Below, piece by piece: positions 4,946 through 7,828 of a stretch of 7,828 nt of DNA. Each line of letters opens with the position of its first letter. Positions within the stretch are counted from its first letter, which is position 1. The notes below the pieces were generated by a model. It saw nothing but the letters and a program-made list of their open reading frames with translations. It was not told the origin of the DNA and ran no database searches. The DNA comes from Chloroflexota bacterium (GTDB lineage Bacteria > Chloroflexota > Dehalococcoidia > SM23-28-2 > RBG-16-64-32). The position numbers and the translations under genes were made by a program. The stretch spans positions 2,706 to 10,533 of the forward strand of contig VBEI01000152.1 of assembly GCA_005882715.1 (NCBI GenBank). The letters are read 5' to 3'.

Positions 4946-7828
4946 CTAGTGCACGACCAGGTTCCCACCGTCCAGAAGTTGCTCGACCGTCTTGGTTCCG
5001 TTCCAGTTGCTCGAGTACCAGAGGTTGCCAGCCTTGTTGATGACTGTGATTGCCATCGTGTCCGGGCCCGCCGGTCCATTCGAGCCCGGCTCGCCGTAGT
5101 CGGTCATATCCATCTGGAGGGTAGCTCCGCCATCAAGCGAGATCGGGTTCGCCGGGTTGGTTACGTCCTGTATGTTGGCTCCGCCTTTGAACGTTGCTTT
5201 GATCCAGCAAATCGAAGACGCGTTGTAGGTGCATCCGTTCTGCGGCGTGGCGGTGCAGCCCGTTCCCGCGTTGCAGTAGAGCACGCCGAGGGTTTGCAGG
5301 TTATTGCCCTTGACCTGGTACAGGTGGCCGTTGCGCCGGATAATCGTGTTGATCCGGCCCTGGAGGTTCGTGCCCTTGCTGTTGTATTTCACGTTGAATC
5401 CGAAGTTGTTCTTTGAACCGACGTCGCCGGAGTTGATGCCGGCAGTGGCGCTCGTTAGCCTCAAGTAGCCGCCACCGGTGATGAATTGGGAGGCGAGCGG
5501 CTTGGAAACGGTGACCATGCTGTCGTCAATTTGAGCGGCCCTTGTGTAGTAGCCGTCCACGAAGATACCGATGTCCCACGAGTTGCTGTCGGCGCTGCCG
5601 AGCGAGAACGTGTAAGGACAGCTCGCGGTCGCTTGCGTCGAATCCGCTGGGTTGATAAGCACGAAGCTCTTCGGCGCGGACGCCGGGTAGGCGACCTGGC
5701 ACAATTCGGTTGCCGGGACCGTGTCCATGTTCATGAAGTGGACTACCGCGTTACGGATGTCTCCTCGCGATCCGTCGTTGATATCTGTGATGGTCGCTTG
5801 CAACTGCACGGTGGCAGTCGCGGTTGTTGTTGACGTCGTGAACTGCATCGACGGGCCGGTGTAAACGACCGGGTCTGCGTTCTCTTGTGTCACGTTGACG
5901 GTGAGCGGTTTCGCGTCCGATAGCGATCCATCGCTCACGCGGATCGTCCGCAAGTAGGTACTGGGAGCGACGCCGAGCGGACCGGAGATTGTAGCGGTTC
6001 GCGTTCCGGGACTGCTTGGGCTCGCTGGCGCCGTGGACCCCGCTGCCGGCGTGAGCACGAGACCCGCCAGTAAGCCCGGCGCATCAACGCTGAACGTGAG
6101 CTGTGAGCCCATGTTGTCGATGTCCGTTGCGGTCAGCGCGATCACGGGCGATGTTTGATCGGAGTACTGGCCACCGGTTGAGGAAGCCGACATAGTCAGA
6201 ACTGGCCCGTCGTTGACCGGGTTCACTGTGATCGTGACGGTCTGCGGAGCCGAGGTATCGACGCCGCCGTATGCGGTGCCGCCGTCGTCGTGGATCTTCA
6301 CCGTAACCGTGGCCACACCGTTGGCGTTCGGAGCCGAGGTGAAGGTCAGAGTGCCGGTGGACGAGACCGCCGGCTGGCCGCTGAACAGACCGTTGTTGTT
6401 GTTGCTGACGATGAAGTCCAGCGTCTGGCCGCTCTCGTTAGCCGGGCCCTTGCCGAGGTTCGTCGCCCATCCCGAGACGGTCTGGGCAGCGGCATCCTCG
6501 TTCACTGTCTGGTCGGCGCCCTTGGTGAAGCTGGGGACGTCGTTGACAGGGTTGACCGTGATCATGAAGGTCTGCGGAGCGGAAGTATCGACGCCCCCGT
6601 TGGCGGTGCCACCGTTGTCATGGATCTGCACTGTGATGGTTGCGACTCCGTTGGCCTCGGTGGCTGGCGTGTAGGTCAACGTTCCAGTCGAGGAGATTGC
6701 GGGCTGGCTGCTGAACAGACCGTTGTTGTTATTGCTGACGATGAAGTCCAGCGTCTGGCCGCTCTCGTTGACTGTGCCCTTGCTGAGGTTGGTCGCCCAG
6801 CCCAAAGCCGTGTGGGCACCGGAATCCTCGTTGACCGTCTGGTCGGCGCCCTTGGTGAAGCTGGGAATGTCGTTGACGGGGTTGACCGTGATCGTTACGA
6901 TCGCTGCACTCGCCGAATCAAGAGCACCATCATTGGCCTTGTAAGTGAATTTGAACGTCGAACCATCGGAGCTGTTTGCGTCGGTATTTGGGGAAAAGCG
7001 GACCGTCCGGCCATCCGAAAGGACAATCGCGCTGCCTCCTGTGACGTTTCGAAGCGAGACGGTTCGCAGGTCGGAGTTCGCATTGTCCACGTCAGTGTCG
7101 TTTGCGAGGACGTTTACATCGACTGAGGTGTCCTCGTTGGCGGTGGCGCTGTCGTTGTTGGCGACCGGCGGGTCGTTGACGGGCGTGACCGTAATCGAGA
7201 CGGTGGCCGTGCCGCTGCACTTGGGGTCGGCCACTGGCGGCGAGCCCGTCGTGCCGTTGTCGCAGGTCTTGTAGGTGAAGGAGTCGCTGGTGGTCTCGCT
7301 GCCGTCGTGGCTGTAGCTGAAGGTGCCGTCGGCGTTGAGGGCCACGCTCCCGTGGGCCGGGTCGCTGAGCTTGGTGGCGGTGAGGGTGTTGCCCTCGGCG
7401 TCCGTGTCGTTGGCGAGGACGCTGGCCGCTGTGCTGTCGAGCACTGTGACCGTGCCGCCCTCGGCCACGGTGGCGCTGTCGTTGTTGGCGACCGGCGGGT
7501 CGTTGACCGGCGTGACCGTAATCGAGACGGTGGCTGTGGGGCTGCACTTGGCGTCGGGCGAGCCGTTCGTCGTGCCGTTGTCGCAGGTCTTGTAGGTGAA
7601 GGAGTCGCTGGTGGTCTCGCTGCCGTCGTGGCTGTAGCTGAAGGTGCCGTCGGCGTTGAGGGTCACGCTTCCGTGGGCCGGGTCGCTGAGCTTGGTGGCG
7701 GTGAGGGTGTTGGCCTCGGCGTCCGTGTCGTTCGCCAGGACACTGGCGGCCGTGCTGTCGAGCACTGTGACCGTGCCGCCCTCGGCCACGGTGGCGCTGT
7801 CGTTGTTGGCGGCCGGCGCGTCGTTGAC
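4946..7828 (-). CDS. Large extracellular tandem Ig/cadherin-like repeat protein (5' end beyond window)
   Basis: The frame is open to the right edge. The visible 960 residues lack a start, and the in-frame GTG at 7789 is just a Val inside a repeat (SATVAEGG). Layout, counted from the right edge: repeats 1 (1-107) and 2 (108-216) are Big_9/VCBS-type, each with NNDSATVAEGG, VLANDTDAE, HGSV-LNADGTFSYSHDG and SDSFTYKTCDNG, plus a Cys pair. Repeat 3 (217-317) is a variant (ANEDTSVDVNVLANDTDVD). Repeats 4 (318-427) and 5 (428-537) are a second type (FTKGADQTVNED, GWATNL, DFIVSNNNNGLF). Two less repetitive beta-rich regions follow (538-648 and 649-781). Residues 782-960 form a terminal domain that opens FITGGGYLRL, has NFGFNVKYNSKG and DMTDYGEPGSNGPAG, and ends LLDGGNLVVH. 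It resembles the C-terminal domains (post-COAP-1 type) of actinobacterial-style surface proteins. Acidic NDTDAE loops suggest calcium binding. No LPXTG or membrane anchor is seen. It is likely a secreted or cell-surface adhesin-like protein. Confidence 0.9.
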   Translation of the reverse strand, partial: VNDAPAANNDSATVAEGGTVTVLDSTAASVLANDTDAEANTLTATKLSDPAHGSVTLNADGTFSYSHDGSETTSDSFTYKTCDNGTTNGSPDAKCSPTATVSITVTPVNDPPVANNDSATVAEGGTVTVLDSTAASVLANDTDAEGNTLTATKLSDPAHGSVALNADGTFSYSHDGSETTSDSFTYKTCDNGTTGSPPVADPKCSGTATVSITVTPVNDPPVANNDSATANEDTSVDVNVLANDTDVDNANSDLRTVSLRNVTGGSAIVLSDGRTVRFSPNTDANSSDGSTFKFTYKANDGALDSASAAIVTITVNPVNDIPSFTKGADQTVNEDSGAHTALGWATNLSKGTVNESGQTLDFIVSNNNNGLFSSQPAISSTGTLTYTPATEANGVATITVQIHDNGGTANGGVDTSAPQTFMITVNPVNDVPSFTKGADQTVNEDAAAQTVSGWATNLGKGPANESGQTLDFIVSNNNNGLFSGQPAVSSTGTLTFTSAPNANGVATVTVKIHDDGGTAYGGVDTSAPQTVTITVNPVNDGPVLTMSASSTGGQYSDQTSPVIALTATDIDNMGSQLTFSVDAPGLLAGLVLTPAAGSTAPASPSSPGTRTATISGPLGVAPSTYLRTIRVSDGSLSDAKPLTVNVTQENADPVVYTGPSMQFTTSTTTATATVQLQATITDINDGSRGDIRNAVVHFMNMDTVPATELCQVAYPASAPKSFVLINPADSTQATASCPYTFSLGSADSNSWDIGIFVDGYYTRAAQIDDSMVTVSKPLASQFITGGGYLRLTSATAGINSGDVGSKNNFGFNVKYNSKGTNLQGRINTIIRRNGHLYQVKGNNLQTLGVLYCNAGTGCTATPQNGCTYNASSICWIKATFKGGANIQDVTNPANPISLDGGATLQMDMTDYGEPGSNGPAGPDTMAITVINKAGNLWYSSNWNGTKTVEQLLDGGNLVVH
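6211..6870 (-). repeat. Two 330-bp in-frame repeat units of the second type
   Basis: Units span 6870-6541 and 6540-6211, exactly 110 codons each. They share blocks such as GADQTVNED, GWATNL, ESGQTLDFIVSNNNNGLF, HD-GGTA-GGVDTSAPQT and ITVNPVND. Nucleotide similarity is high in the LDFIVSNNNN block but lower elsewhere than in the first pair, suggesting an older duplication. Confidence 0.8.
7181..7828 (-). repeat. Two near-identical in-frame Big_9/VCBS-type repeat units (327 and 321 bp)
   Basis: Units span 7828-7508 and 7507-7181 on the minus strand (107 and 109 codons). Their DNA is nearly the same, including an identical stretch of roughly 95 bases around 7246-7340 and its counterpart, and an identical stretch of more than 50 bases at the VLDSTAAS end. 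The length difference comes from the linker after TCDNGTT (NGSPDA versus GSPPVADP). A further unit probably continues beyond the edge, since the window ends at the same VND boundary. Confidence 0.85.

Noticed and set aside
4946..5050. Cell-wall sorting signal or RTX/T1SS end on the large protein
   Set aside because: The C-terminus ends in GGNLVVH without LPXTG, a hydrophobic segment, a basic tail or RTX nonapeptides.
6290..7126. 278-codon plus-strand frame opposite the repeat protein, plus other plus frames at 4943-7595
   Set aside because: They mirror the repeats of the minus-strand gene, whose protein shows recognisable domains. Open antisense frames are expected in GC-rich repeats.
6211..7828. 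CRISPR array or mobile element repeats
   Set aside because: The repeats are 321-330 bp, in frame and encode protein domains without spacers. There are no terminal inverted repeats or transposase.

Overview
The window is GC-rich bacterial DNA, probably a metagenomic or draft contig from a hopanoid-producing soil-type bacterium. Evidence: hpnH and an hpnG-like phosphorylase lie together, codons favour G/C in the third position, several starts are GTG, hpnH appears to be leaderless, and there is a surface protein made of tandem Ig/cadherin-like repeats. Actinobacteriota, Chloroflexota or a related phylum would fit, but the sequence does not decide this.

Left part (1-1668, minus strand): hpnH (adenosylhopane synthase, radical SAM) is followed, with a 4-base GTGA overlap, by an hpnG-like nucleoside phosphorylase that runs off the left edge. 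Together they would attach the adenosyl side chain to hopene and then remove adenine, the first two steps of C35 hopanoid side-chain synthesis. A -35/-10 pair puts the predicted transcript start on the hpnH ATG.

Middle part (1669-4945): this is a sparsely coding stretch. It holds a decayed gene remnant (1673-1947, minus), a 33-codon ORF for a hydrophobic micropeptide with a strong Shine-Dalgarno site (2255-2356, plus), and a compact regulatory module. The module is a promoter whose -35 and -10 lie in two near-identical TTGT-NN-ACAA palindromes 21 bp apart, then a 56-aa helix-turn-helix protein (2478-2648), then a 169-aa protein of unknown function (2702-3211). A long stem-loop follows the last gene. 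On the minus strand at 3408-3929 is a single-pass membrane-anchored protein of unknown function. Upstream of it are three direct repeats at exact 11-bp spacing, the kind of array bound by OmpR/PhoB-family regulators. A possible 38-aa CPxC micro-gene lies at 4436-4552.

Right part (4946-7828, minus strand): this is the 3' 2.9 kb of a large gene for an extracellular repeat protein. In the visible 960 residues there are five cadherin/Ig-like repeats of two types, two further beta-sandwich-like regions, and a C-terminal domain with a TGGG start and a GGNLVVH end, typical of actinobacterial-style surface proteins. Adjacent repeats are nearly identical in DNA. The N-terminus and signal peptide lie beyond the right edge.

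There are no rRNA genes, tRNA genes, CRISPR arrays or intact transposases that I can see. The least explained parts are the HTH/operator module and the orphan membrane protein with its 11-bp repeat array.
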